From Symbiodinium natans (Eukaryota; Sar; Dinophyceae; Suessiales; Symbiodiniaceae), in NCBI GenBank assembly GCA_905221605.1, contig CAJNDS010002203.1, forward strand, positions 238,246 to 302,245: a stretch of DNA of 64,000 bases, read 5' to 3'. The position numbers were made by a program, and so were the translations under genes. This document shows positions 12,489-20,209 of this stretch, piece after piece. Position 1 is the first letter of the stretch; the number at the start of each line of letters is the position of its first letter. The notes under the pieces were generated by a model. It had not been told where the DNA came from, searched no databases, and saw only the letters and a program-made list of their open reading frames with translations.

Positions 12489-15400
12489 ACCCTAAAACCC
12501 TAAAACCCTAAACCCTAAACCCTAAACCCTAAACCCCCTCAATTCTAGATGCTCTTTCTGGGTGTTCTTTACACTTCCGCTTGGGTTCTGGAGACCTTTC
12601 TGTGGCACTTTTGCAAAGTCGTTGCGGTGTAGCCTAGTTGTCCAGTACCATGAGGAGCCAAAGGTTAACCTTTGGGACTATATAGGGACTCGAATACCCC
12701 GAAAAGGTTGAAGGCTACCTACTCTACTACTAAGGTAGTGTTCTCTATGCTCTGCCTTTACCGGAAGGTGATCAAGCCTCATGGGCCAGAACGATGAACC
12801 TAGCCATTTGTGACATGAGGTAGGGTATATATTTCTTATACCCCCAAAAGGACACCAGGTACATACACTCACCAAAAATAAAAGGGAGCCTTAAATACAC
12901 TCACCAATTACAGTAATATAAACCCTGCTTCACATCCAAGAGGCTTGCTGCTGAACCACTTCGTGAGTGATCCGGCTGACGGCCACCCACCGATCTTCGA
13001 AGGCAAAGAGGATGTGGTACTTCCTTCTTAGCCCAGCAACCATATCATGTTTAGGGTTTAGGGTTTAGGGTTTAGGGTTTAGGGTTTAGGGTTTAGGGTT
13101 TAGGGTTTAGGGTTTAGGGTTTAGGGTTTATGGGGTAGCGAACCTTGAACCAAAAAAAGGGGAAAAGGGTAGCACTGGGCTACCAAGCTTCGTTAGGGCC
13201 ATTGAGCGCGGTGCTGCTGGCGGAGCTGGAAGGAGCGAGGCCACCAGGCTTCCCGCATCGGCGCGCGGCGCGATCTTGTTGGCAGCAGGGAATGCAATCA
13301 ACCCAGGTGGAGATTCCTTTGTTGCTGAGTTCATAAGGCCCCCCCCCCCCCCCCCCCCCCCCCCTGTGCACTTCCTTTAGTTTTGTAGAGGTTAGAGTAC
13401 CCCAAAAAGTGTAAAGTGTACTGACTCAGCTACGAAGTAAGATGCCAACACTGAGCCGACGCTTGCCTCCTCATCGATGGTTGGCTGGATCTTTGCAGCA
13501 AGAACCCCGACGCCGGTCATCCAAAAAAGGACTTTCGTGCCCGGAGGGCCCACGCAAGCATCGTCCACCTGTAGATCCTTCGTTGCCCATTCTCTTTTGG
13601 GGGAACTGAGTAGGTTCACCTTTCGGATTCTACAGGGGATTATCTGTTGCCCCAACAAGGTTAAAGGTTTCCCTAAACCCTAAACCCTAAACCCTAAACC
13701 CTAAACCCCAAACCCTAAACCCGACAACTCTTCTACTAAGGATCTCCATACGGCGACTCCCGGGGCACTTCGAAAACGGCTCTCGAAGCTTCACCTTGCC
13801 GTTGAAACAAGGTTTCCAGGGATGTGCCAATGAAGGCATAAAGGCCTTAGTTGCTGAGCTCATAGGCCCCAAGTGTACACTTTCAGTTCTATAAGGGATT
13901 CTCGTACCCCAACAGTGTAAAGTGTACTCACTCAGCTACTAAGAGGCGGCAACCGCACACGGCAAAGAGCAGTAGCCGCTCCAGTCCATCTGCAGATGAG
14001 AAGACCCGCTCACAATGGACACCCACAACTGGGGCAGGCCGCTCGAACTCGAACACCGACTTCACCGTCCGCTCCTTTCCCTCAATGACCACGTGCAAGA
14101 TCTGTGCCGCCCGAGTCCTACACTGAACCTGGAACCCTAGCAACAATTGCAACTTCTGCTGTTTCCTAGGAATCAAAAGTGCCCAATCTTTTTGCTGTTT
14201 CTGAGGAATTAAAGTACCCAAGACTCCTAAACCCTAAACCCTAAACCCTAAACCCTAAACCCTAAACCCTAAACCCTAAACCCTAAACCCTAAACCCTAA
14301 ACCCTAAACCCTAAACCCTAAACCCTACAAGAGAGTCCCGAGGAGGAGGTCTCTGGTGCTGGTCGTCGTCGCCTCCGGATCCCAGGCTGCGGCCTCCAAG
14401 ACGTGGCCCTTCAGCTTCGGCAGGGGCTTGGCCTGGTTACCTCAGCTGCGGGTTTAGGGTTTAGGGTTTAGGGTTTAGGGTTTAGGGTTTAGGGTTTAGG
14501 GTTTAGGGTTTAGGGTTTAGGGTTTAGGGTTTAGGGTTTAGAGTTTAGGGTTTAGGGTTCAGAAGCCCCCCCCCCCCCAAAAAAAAAGAAAAAAAAGTGT
14601 GCACTTTTAAGTTCTATAAAGGATTGTAAGTATCCCGAAGCAGCATAAAGTGTACCCGTTCAGCTACCAAGTTGCTTTGGAAATTCAGGTACCACGTCTC
14701 CCCACCGCTGTTTGTCAGCAAGGCGTGAAAGCCAGTGGGGTCCAGCAACAGGCGGCTGACATCACCTTAGTAGCCCAGTAGCCATAGTATGATAAGGGCA
14801 CCCTTCTTTTGGGGTGGCTACTCTATAAGGGAACTAAACCCTAAACCCTAAACCCTAAACCCTAAACCCTAAACCCTAAACCCTAAACCCTAAACCCTAA
14901 ACCCTAAACCCTAAACCCTAAACCCTAAACCCTAAACCCCAGGTACCACTGGGCTACCAAGTCACCGATCCTGTCTCGGCCGAAGTCGATGAGAGCAAAC
15001 TCATCTTCGTCCGGATACCACCGAGCAACCTGGCAACAGCCAACCCCCAAAGTCGCCAAGCTAACCCTAAACCCTAAACCCTAAGCCCTAAACCCTAAAC
15101 CCTAAACCCGACTTCTCAGCTCTTCACGTACACCAAGACAACGAGAACCCTACAGCTAGTACAGCAAGTACAGCACCCCCTTTTTGCTCCGAATCCCGAA
15201 CCCCGGACCTCAAACTCCCTGAAACCCTAACCCTAAACCCTAAACCCTAAGCCCTAAACCCTAAACCCTAAACCCTGAAAAATGTCAAAAGCACGGCCCG
15301 GGCGGGCCTCGCCACCGTGAAACGCAGCCAGCACACTGCCCGAGGCCGCCGAAAGATGGGAGAGGCGCCGCTGCCCGCTCTTCAAGCCTCTCTCGCTTGG

Positions 15401-16458
15401 GGGTTTGGGGTTTAGGGTTTAGGGTTTAGGGTTGTAGGCTTGTAGGGTTGTAGGGTTTTAGGGTTTTAGGGTTTTAGGGTTTTAGGGGTTTAGGGGTTTA
15501 GGGGTTTAGGGGTTTAGGGGTTTAGAGTTTTAGGGTTTTAGGGTTTTTGGGTTTTAGGGTTTTAGGGTTTTAGGGTTTTGGGGTTTTAGGGTTTAGGGTT
15601 TTAGGGTTTTAGGGTTTTAGGGTTTTTGGGTTTTAGGGTTTTAGGGTTTTAGGGTTTTAGGGTTTTAGGGTTTTAGGGTTTTAGGATTTTAGGGTTTTAG
15701 GGTTTTAGGGTTTTAGGGTTTCAGGGTTTTACGGTTTTACGGTTTTAGGGTTTTACGGTTTTAGGGTTTGGGGGTTTGAGGGTTTGAGGGTTTGAGGGTT
15801 TGAGGTTTTTAGGGTTTTAGGGTTTTAGCGTTTCTCGCTTTTAAGGAGCTTACACGGGGTTCTTGCTTCCAAGTAAAACAACACCCCCCCCCCCCCCCCC
15901 CCCGAAAAAAAAGGTCCCAAATTCACCAAAAAACATGCCTTTTTGAACCAAAGAATGCCAATCCAAACTCCACAAGAGGAACTTTTCAGCTCTGCAGTTC
16001 CCAGTCTTGAGGCGAACACCAAAAAAAGCCCAAGTAGTTGGAGGCCCCCGAAGAAGAGTAACGCAAAAACCAAGGGACTGAAAGAGTTCCAAAGAATAAG
16101 AATAATGGTCCCCACGCCAAAACACAAGATAACAATCCTTATATTGCCCTTTGTAAGGAAAACTGGTTTTTGGGGAGTGGTTCTTAAGCAAATAGCAGAA
16201 AAGGTACTACATGTGGATCCTTTACTAGAACCCAGAGTTAGCCTTTCTCCTTCCACTTTTCTTCGGGTTTGGGTTCCCGTATAAGCCCCCTGAAACTGAA
16301 ACAAGGCACCCTAAACCCTAAACCCTAAACCCTGAACCCTAAACCCTAAACCCTAAACCCCAAGCTCACAAGGATTCCTGGCCTTGCTGCTCCAAGCCCA
16401 CCGGCACGGCCGTGAAAATGGGCCCCGGCCCGGTACTTTGCTCCAGGAGTGTGTCCAT
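7946..16458 (-). CDS. VPS18: VPS18 homologue, HOPS/CORVET tethering subunit; 23 exons
   Basis: Exons from 5' to 3' on the minus strand: 16368-16458, 15308-15387, 14966-15029, 14676-14765, 14338-14440, 13948-14117, 13745-13845, 13446-13577, 13192-13316, 12937-13023, 12621-12633, 12355-12441, 12041-12071, 10575-11814, 10387-10465, 10109-10205, 9921-10007, 9403-9462, about 9137-9202, about 8997-9033, 8589-8678, 8217-8303, 7946-7996. Together they give about 1,020 residues, close to the usual VPS18 length. The order matches the family: N-terminal beta-propeller (GVGVLAAKIQ matches the conserved tip of the last blade), alpha-solenoid, coiled coil, then a split RING (CELC, CSHCCHEAC, CPLCG) and a C-terminus after KPFID. 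VPS18 is a core subunit of the vacuolar/lysosomal HOPS and endosomal CORVET tethers. The exons are joined by introner insertions. The frame closes exactly at all junctions except exon 1/2 (boundary uncertain) and exon 19/20 (unresolved). The start was chosen because MDTLLEQS leads in frame into the conserved PIFT segment. Confidence 0.95.
7997..8110. mobile_element. Introner family B, copy 1 (no telomeric array)
   Basis: The terminal inverted repeat is CTTGGTAGCCCAGTGG and its complement. Flanks are AATC at 7993-7996 and 8111-8114. It forms the 3' half of the last VPS18 intron and ends in an AG acceptor on the coding strand. This copy shows the family structure without a telomeric insert: an A-rich and T-rich core of about 80 bp. 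Confidence 0.9.
8115..8212. mobile_element. Introner family K, copy 1, stacked on family B
   Basis: The ends are TAGTTCATGGTTGG and CCGACTATGACAAAG. The same AATC occurs on both sides and again beyond family B copy 1, so two elements inserted in succession at one site. Related copies are at 10008-10104 and about 27684-27783. Confidence 0.85.
8679..8992. mobile_element. Introner family A, copy 1, with TTTAGGG and TTTGGGG arrays
   Basis: Flanks are ACAC at 8675-8678 and ATAC at 8993-8996. After eleven bases of left end the element is filled by a TTTAGGG array (8692-8766) grading into a TTTGGGG array (8766-8913). The normal family A right half follows. It makes the intron between VPS18 exons 20 and 21. 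Confidence 0.85.
9203..9398. mobile_element. Introner family B, copy 2, with internal CCCTAAA array
   Basis: The element is flanked by AAGC at 9199-9202 and 9399-9402 and splits the VPS18 RING between exons 18 and 19. A CCCTAAA array of about 14 units (9258-9359) sits in the middle of the element. Confidence 0.9.
9462..9921. mobile_element. VPS18 intron 17 with family D and family C elements
   Basis: The intron between exons 17 and 18 contains a family D element (about 9466-9667; ends CTTGGAGGTTCATGG and CCATGAACCTTCAAG) with an internal CCCTAAA array. Next to it is a family C element (9676-9777; ends TTGGGATGTTCCCCC and GGGGGAACATCCCAA). No simple duplication brackets the whole intron. Confidence 0.75.
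10008..10104. mobile_element. Introner family K, copy 2
   Basis: Flanked by TGAC at 10004-10007 and 10105-10108, it makes the intron between VPS18 exons 16 and 17 with a GT donor. It has no telomeric array. Confidence 0.88.
10206..10382. mobile_element. Introner family B, copy 3, array inside the terminal repeat
   Basis: Flanked by GCTC at 10202-10205 and 10383-10386, it makes the intron between exons 15 and 16 with a GA donor. A six-unit TTTAGGG array (10333-10373) interrupts the right inverted repeat itself, a few bases from the element end. Confidence 0.9.
10466..10570. mobile_element. Short introner between VPS18 exons 14 and 15
   Basis: The 105-bp insert has CAGC at 10462-10465 and 10571-10574. 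Imperfect inverted ends (CTTATATTACTTCTC and its partial complement GAGAAGTAAG) are seen. It makes an intron with a GC donor and carries no telomeric repeat. Confidence 0.75.
10575..11814 (-). CDS. VPS18: VPS18 exon 14: alpha-solenoid (clathrin-repeat) region
   Basis: This 1,240-nt exon, the longest in the gene, encodes about 413 residues of helical repeat. It opens with NVWALLLRLQQFDDAL, the helix that follows the propeller in VPS18. It ends with LRVCRQRDLVKAQVFLYGLMG, DVALAKQSACKP and RRK, matching the conserved segment just before the coiled coil. The 5' boundary is an AG followed by G at 11815. The 3' boundary lies in a perfect CAGC duplication shared with exon 15. The long open frame continues past both splice sites (10514-11839), but the extra ends do not resemble VPS18 and are intronic. 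In the family this solenoid contacts other class C subunits. Confidence 0.95.
12072..12350. mobile_element. Introner family B, copy 4, with nested fragment and arrays
   Basis: Flanked by AAGC at 12068-12071 and 12351-12354. It contains a short TTTAGGG tract near its left end, a family C fragment (about 12210-12272) and a CCCTAAA array (12280-12337). It separates VPS18 exons 12 and 13. Confidence 0.85.
12355..16458 (-). CDS. VPS18: VPS18 exons 1-12: N-terminal beta-propeller
   Basis: Twelve short exons of 13 to 170 nt encode the propeller. Recognisable landmarks are GPIFTAVP in exon 1, RLSHLSAASG in exon 2, FALIDFGRDRIG in exon 3, DVSRLLLDPTGFHALL in exon 4, KLKGHVLEAAAW in exon 5, LLLFAVCGCRLYAFIG spanning exons 6 and 7, FWMTGVGVLAA in exon 8, ALTKYHILFAFEDRW spanning exons 9 and 10, and YGPLRSLARDQHGERLW in exon 12. 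Each lines up in order with VPS18 propeller blades. Exon 11 (12621-12633) is only 13 nt. It is accepted because it restores the frame between exons 10 and 12 and is bounded on its 3' side by a perfect AGTC target duplication. The exon 1/2 junction is in frame only if a GA donor is used at 16367, so that boundary is uncertain. Confidence 0.9.
12442..12616. mobile_element. Introner between VPS18 exons 11 and 12
   Basis: Flanked by AGTC at 12438-12441 and 12617-12620. It contains a mixed CCCTCAA, CCCTAAAA and CCCTAAA array at 12456-12537. The coding-strand donor is GA and the acceptor is AAG before G. Confidence 0.8.
12634..12936. mobile_element. Composite intron: element families I and F side by side
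   Basis: The VPS18 intron between exons 10 and 11 holds a family I copy (12632-12720, ends CCTAGTTGTCCAGTAC and GGTAGCCTTCAACC) and a family F copy (about 12815-12936, ends AGGTAGGGTATATA and ATAAACCCTGCTTCACAT). No single duplication brackets both, as expected after successive insertions. Confidence 0.75.
13024..13187. mobile_element. Introner family B, copy 5, with TTTAGGG array
   Basis: Flanked by CTTC at 13020-13023 and 13188-13191. A TTTAGGG array (13048-13128) begins only about 24 bp from the left end. The element makes the intron between exons 9 and 10 with a GA donor. Confidence 0.9.
13317..13441. mobile_element. Introner family A, copy 2, with a 26-C run
   Basis: The ends resemble CTTAGTTGCTGAG and its complement CTCAGCTACTAAG. 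Flanks are ATTC and ATGC (three of four match). A run of 26 C (13339-13364) replaces the short C tract seen in other copies. It makes the intron between VPS18 exons 8 and 9. Confidence 0.82.
13578..13740. mobile_element. Introner between VPS18 exons 7 and 8, with array
   Basis: Flanked by GATC at 13574-13577 and 13741-13744. It includes a family I-like fragment (about 13613-13672) and a CCCTAAA array (13672-13725). The coding-strand donor is GA. Confidence 0.8.
13846..13943. mobile_element. Introner family A, copy 3 (intact, no array)
   Basis: This 98-bp copy is flanked by AGGC at 13842-13845 and 13944-13947. Inverted ends CTTAGTTGCTGAG and CTCAGCTACTAAG enclose a second inverted pair, GTGTACACTTTC and GTGTAAAGTGTAC. 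It is the cleanest member of family A and makes the intron between exons 6 and 7 with a GC donor. Confidence 0.9.
14118..14333. mobile_element. Introner between VPS18 exons 5 and 6, mostly telomeric array
   Basis: Flanked by AGTC at 14114-14117 and 14334-14337. About half of it is a CCCTAAA array (14226-14328). The rest carries two similar segments (TGCTGTTTCCTAGGAATC and TGCTGTTTCTGAGGAATT). Confidence 0.8.
14441..14671. mobile_element. Introner family A, copy 4, with TTTAGGG array
   Basis: Flanks are TTAC and TTGC. A TTTAGGG array (14454-14560) follows directly after ten bases of the left end. Next come a C run and an A run, then the usual family A right half (GTGTGCACTT to CAGCTACCAAG). 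It makes the intron between exons 4 and 5. Confidence 0.82.
14766..14961. mobile_element. Introner family B, copy 6, with CCCTAAA array
   Basis: Flanked by TCAC at 14762-14765 and 14962-14965. A CCCTAAA array of about 15 units (14835-14937) replaces the A-rich core. It makes the intron between exons 3 and 4 with a GT donor. Confidence 0.9.
15400..15840. repeat. Octamer TTTTAGGG variant block in VPS18 intron 1
   Basis: About 430 bp of TTTTAGGG (8-base) units mixed with TTTAGGGG, TTTGAGGG and TTTTACGG units. The period differs from the usual heptamer, so this block was amplified from a slipped unit. Confidence 0.93.
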
Positions 16459-16760
16459 GGGGAGTTGAAGGAGGGCTCGGGATACCCCCTAAACCCTAAA
16501 CCCTAAACCCTAAACCCCAAACCCTAAACCCGAAACCCTAAACGCTAAACCCTAAGCGATACAGGCTTCGGGTTGGCTGAAAGGAGGCGGAGTGGACTCG
16601 AGCCTGGGGTATCAGGGGGGTTTAGGGTTTAGGGTTTAGGGTTTAGGGTTTCGGGGCATCCCTGGCTTGGCCCTAAAAAGGGGGCCAGCGTGCAGCTGGG
16701 CTGTAAAATGACATCTAATCACATGATCATAGAAGAATGTGGCCCATACCACAGTACTAG

Positions 16761-16877
16761 ACCCGGGAGTAACCTAGGAATATAAAAAGGGCACCCTTTT
16801 GGGTTTTAAGGGGATGATAAGGGAACCCCAACCCTAGAGAAAGGAAAAAAGGGCCTACTCCCGGTCCTAGAGTACAA
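16761..16877. mobile_element. Family E element, copy 1
   Basis: The ends CTAGACCCGGGAGTAAC and CTACTCCCGGTCCTAG are inverted repeats flanked by AGTA on both sides. Other copies are at 25870-25983 (a GT1 intron), about 48354-48462 and about 50645-50768. This copy lies upstream of VPS18 and its duplication could not give a G-starting donor. Confidence 0.78.
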
Positions 16878-16885
16878 GAATGTAG

Positions 16886-16972
16886 TACACACCTCACCTT
16901 GCAGTTGCCTTGAGCCGCAGGTGGAGTCGAACGTCCGCAAAAAACGCAGCACACAGGCCATGATCTGGGGAC
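16886..16972 (-). CDS. Coding-like segment upstream of VPS18
   Basis: The minus strand encodes QIMACVLRFLRTFDSTCGSR followed by QLQ and a GTGAGG donor. It may be the end of the next gene upstream or part of a VPS18 leader. It is not in a VPS18 frame. Confidence 0.35.
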
Positions 16973-17039
16973 AACCCCTAAACCCTAAACCCTAAACCCT
17001 AAACCCTAAATACTGTACCCTAAACCCTAAACCCTAAAC

Positions 17040-17131
17040 AGAGTAGGTAACCTTTAACCTTTTTGGGGTATTTGAGTCCCTATATAATCCCAAAGTTTAA
17101 CCTTTAGCTCCTTGTGGTACTGGACAACTAG
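17040..17131. mobile_element. Family I element, copy in opposite orientation
   Basis: It matches the reverse complement of the family I copy at 12632-12720. It is flanked by GAGT on both sides, and the right end reads CAACTAG before the duplicate. Confidence 0.7.
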
Positions 17132-17460
17132 GAGTATGTTATTTGTCTAGTCGTGTATTCGTACATTAGTATATAAGTATATTAGTATGTCAGTATATTG
17201 GCATGTTTGTATAATAGTATATTCGTATACTAGCATATTCGGGTATTAGTACATTAGTATATTAGTCTGATATTGTCTAAAATGTATGCTCGAAGCTCTC
17301 GCGCAACAAATATAGTAGCATCACAATACAAGAATACAAACATATACAATACAACCATAACAAGTAGTATAATGATTTAACGAAAAATGACATAATGCTA
17401 TATTGATACGTGCGGTGCCAAAGGCCCAGAAACACTGTGCAAGGCTTCTCAAGGGACTAC
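17132..17460. other. AT-rich stretch without a gene
   Basis: TAGTATAT-type and ATACAA-type low-complexity sequence between a family I copy and a family H copy. I see no coding sequence, RNA gene or further element. Confidence 0.6.
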
Positions 17461-17567
17461 TTTGGGGGCTACGTAGGCATATAGGGGCTACGCTACTTAG
17501 GTATAACTATAGGAGTTAATTGGGGAATAAGATTAAGGGTCCCTTCTAGGGGTCCCTCCTTTTACAC

Positions 17568-17875
17568 CCTAAACCCTAAACCCCACTTAAACCCTACTAA
17601 ACCCCACCAAACACTACACAACCCTACTAAACCCTACTAAACCCTACTAAACCCCACCAAACTCTACTAAACCCTACTAAACCCCACTAAACCCTACTAA
17701 ACCCTACAAAACCCCACCAAACCCTACTGAACCCTACAAAACCCCACCAAACCCTACAAAACCCCACCAAACCCTACAAAACCCTGCTAAACCCCACCAA
17801 GCCCTACAAAACCCTACAAAAACCCTACCAAACCCTACAAAAACCCTACTAAACCCTTCTAAACCCCAAACCCGG
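17568..17875. repeat. Decamer CCCTACTAAA / CCCTACAAAA block
   Basis: About 30 units of 10-11 bp alternate CCCTACTAAA, CCCCACCAAA and CCCTACAAAA. It looks like a telomeric unit with a 3-base insertion that then amplified in tandem. Confidence 0.92.
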
Positions 17876-17951
17876 GGCATCTTTTCCTGGCAACCGATGC
17901 TTCGAGCCAATGGCTTCGCCTTCCTTTCTACCTCTGCCTGGGACTCATCCC

Positions 17952-18039
17952 CCTAAACCCTAAACCCTAAACCCTAAACCCTAAACCCTAAACCCTAAAC
18001 CCTAAACCCTAAACCCTAAACCCTAAACCCTAAACCCTA
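17952..18039. repeat. CCCTAAA array
   Basis: About 12 clean units between AT-rich unique sequence and a family J element. Confidence 0.95.
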
Positions 18040-18062
18040 CAGTTTAGTAGTACCTACCCTTA

Positions 18063-18168
18063 AACTTACTGGCCCAAAACCCAAGGAAATATAAGTTGAA
18101 ACTTTCAGGAGAAACTACCTTATAAGAAGCCCAAAAGTTGAAAAGTTGGGTTTTGAGACAGTAAGTAA
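18063..18168. mobile_element. Family J inverted-repeat element
   Basis: The ends CTTACTGGCCCAAAACCCAA and, on the other strand, CTTACTGTCTCAAAACCCAA are inverted repeats. A second copy with the same core (GTTGAAACTTTCAG) lies at about 50895-51000. Confidence 0.75.
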
Positions 18169-18411
18169 ATATAGCAGGTGGAGCTCATAAAACTGCAGGT
18201 AAAGAGGGTCCCAGGTGAATTTAGCAGTAGCTACCCTTCTAAATAGCCGGTACAACCCAGGCAAAGAGGGTCCCAGGTGAGCCCTGAACCCTAAACTCCG
18301 TCTGGCAGCATCTCTTGGGGCATCTCGGGCCAATAAGATATGCCCTGACCAGGAGACTGCAGCATGCTTCCCTGCGTCTCAGGGTCTACCTACAGGCTCT
18401 TACGCAGCACC

Positions 18412-18512
18412 TTTCGATGTTCCCCCTTATGCCAACAGTCCTTAATAGGGATTTTTGTACCCCTAATTATAATCCCCTTTAAGGACTGCTAGTATTAGGG
18501 GGAACATCCCAA
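18412..18512. mobile_element. Family C inverted-repeat element with 8-bp duplication
   Basis: The ends TTTCGATGTTCCCCCTTAT and its near-complement GGGGGAACATCCCAA are flanked on both sides by GCAGCACC. An 8-bp duplication separates this family from the 4-bp introners. Other copies or fragments are at 9676-9777, about 23334-23372, 28673-28751, 29345-29455, about 51238-51294 and about 56691-56772. Confidence 0.82.
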
Positions 18513-18623
18513 GCAGCACCTCTCTGGGGCAGCAGACTATTATCCCCTCTAGAACCAAACCCCCAAAAAGGCACCTGCATTGGAGCGTTCAGAACTTCAG
18601 GGGAACACACACCGCTCGCTCAC

Positions 18624-18795
18624 TTATTCTACGGGTGGCCCAGTGATGGGCGGGCCGATGTGCTTCGCCGGCAAGCGCGGCTCCACGGCTTGCCCTGCGA
18701 CGTGCTTCACCTGCAAACCCGACTCCGCGGGCGGCCCGCCCACGCTGATGTCCTGAGCGTCGGGAAATTTGGGTCCAACCCAGGTTGCCCCATAA
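18624..18795 (-). CDS. Coding-like segment ending in a stop, unidentified
   Basis: The minus strand encodes WVGPKFPDAQDISVGGPPAE and continues GLQVKHVAGQAVEPRLPAKH to a stop near 18624. The segment could be the last exon of a gene whose earlier exons are near 19.8 and 20.7 kb. I do not recognise it. Confidence 0.4.
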
Positions 18796-19559
18796 CCATA
18801 ACCCCCCCCCGGCACCCCCTGCTTAAAGGCTGAGAAGGTCTTATCAACCCTGGGCTAGCTGCGACCTTCTAGGGGAGAGAAGGATTATGTCACCCTCTTG
18901 TAGCACTCCAGAAAGGCGAAACCCTACAATCCCCCAATAAGGACACAACTCTTCAGCTACGAGCGCAACTTCACCGTCAACTAAAGTGGCTTCGGGACCT
19001 CCAGAACCTTAAAGCCGGAGAGTGTAGGGTTTAGGGTTTAGGGTTGAGGGTTGACAGGGTTGAGGGTTTAGGGTTTAGGGTCGAGGGTTTAGAGTAGAGC
19101 TGCAAGTGTCGCGGGCTTAGGGGTTCGACAGGAAGCTAAATATCCATTGTTTGAAGGAATGTCCAATTAACTTTGAGTTCTCAGGGTTTAGGGTTACCTC
19201 GATTCATATCCCAAGCCCTAACGAGCCAAACCCCTATTACAATGCAACGCGATTTCTGATTTGGGGTGCAGCGGGCTCCCCGGGCGCGCCCGCCACTGAT
19301 GCGGTTTATATGCTTCCTCCCACCCCTAATTTAGGGTCTAGGGTTTAGGGTTTCGGGTTTAGGGTTTAGGGTTTAGGGTTTAGGGTTTAGGGTCTGTACG
19401 AGTTGGAAGGGGTTTACGGCTTATTTGGGACTGTACGGGTTGGGGACTTTAGTGGGCTCCAGGTTGCCCAGTTTCCTAAGAGGTAAAAGGGCGCCACTGT
19501 TTTGCGTAAGATAAACCCTAAACCCTTTTGAACCCTAAACCCTTTTTTGAACCCAGACT

Positions 19560-19735
19560 CTGAACCCTAAACCCTAAACCCTAAACCCTATACCCTAAAC
19601 CCTAAACCCTAAACCGCAAACCCTAAACCCTAAACCCTAAACCCTAAACCCTAAACTCTAAACCCTAAACCCTAAACCCTAAACCCTAAACCCTAAACCC
19701 TAAACCCTAAACCCTAAACCCTAAACCCTAAACCC
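19560..19735. repeat. CCCTAAA array, about 25 units
   Basis: It is nearly uninterrupted and directly follows (on the coding strand, precedes) a coding-like segment at 19748-19828 that ends with a GT donor. Confidence 0.95.
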
Positions 19736-19747
19736 TAACAAACCCTA

Positions 19748-19828
19748 ACCTGCCAGCGAGCAACGTCTCGGATGCCAAGCACGCTGCGCTCTGAAGGGTG
19801 ATCGCGCATGGCGCGGACCTGGCGTGTT
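19748..19828 (-). CDS. Coding exon, unidentified
   Basis: After a CCAG-G acceptor the minus strand encodes VRAMRDHPSERSVLGIRDVA and RWQ, then a GTTAGGG donor. The donor GT is the first base pair of telomere-like sequence. Confidence 0.5.
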
Positions 19829-20209
19829 CGTGCCCCCGGTCAAGTCTCTGAAGTCTTTGGCGTTTAGGGTTTAGGGTTTAGGGTTTAGGGTTTAGGGTTT
19901 AGGGTTTAGGGTTCGGGTTCGGGTTTAGGGCTTATAGGGTTCAGGGTTTGCGGTTTAGGGTTTAGGGCTTAGCGTTTAGGGTTCCCTAAAGGCCCCTGAT
20001 GTAGTACCTTCTTTGGTGTTGTACGCTACGGTGCCCCTACAACTTACAAGTAGCTAACCCAAAAAAGGAGCTGCAGTCAAGTCTCTGAAGTCTCCTCTAT
20101 GCCGCTAAGAGTCCATGTTCCTGTATAGCATACACAGGGGGCCCTGAAGCTACTATATGCTTAACCCCTGTAAGGCCCAGGTACTATCTGGCTACATGGA
20201 CCCTTCGGG

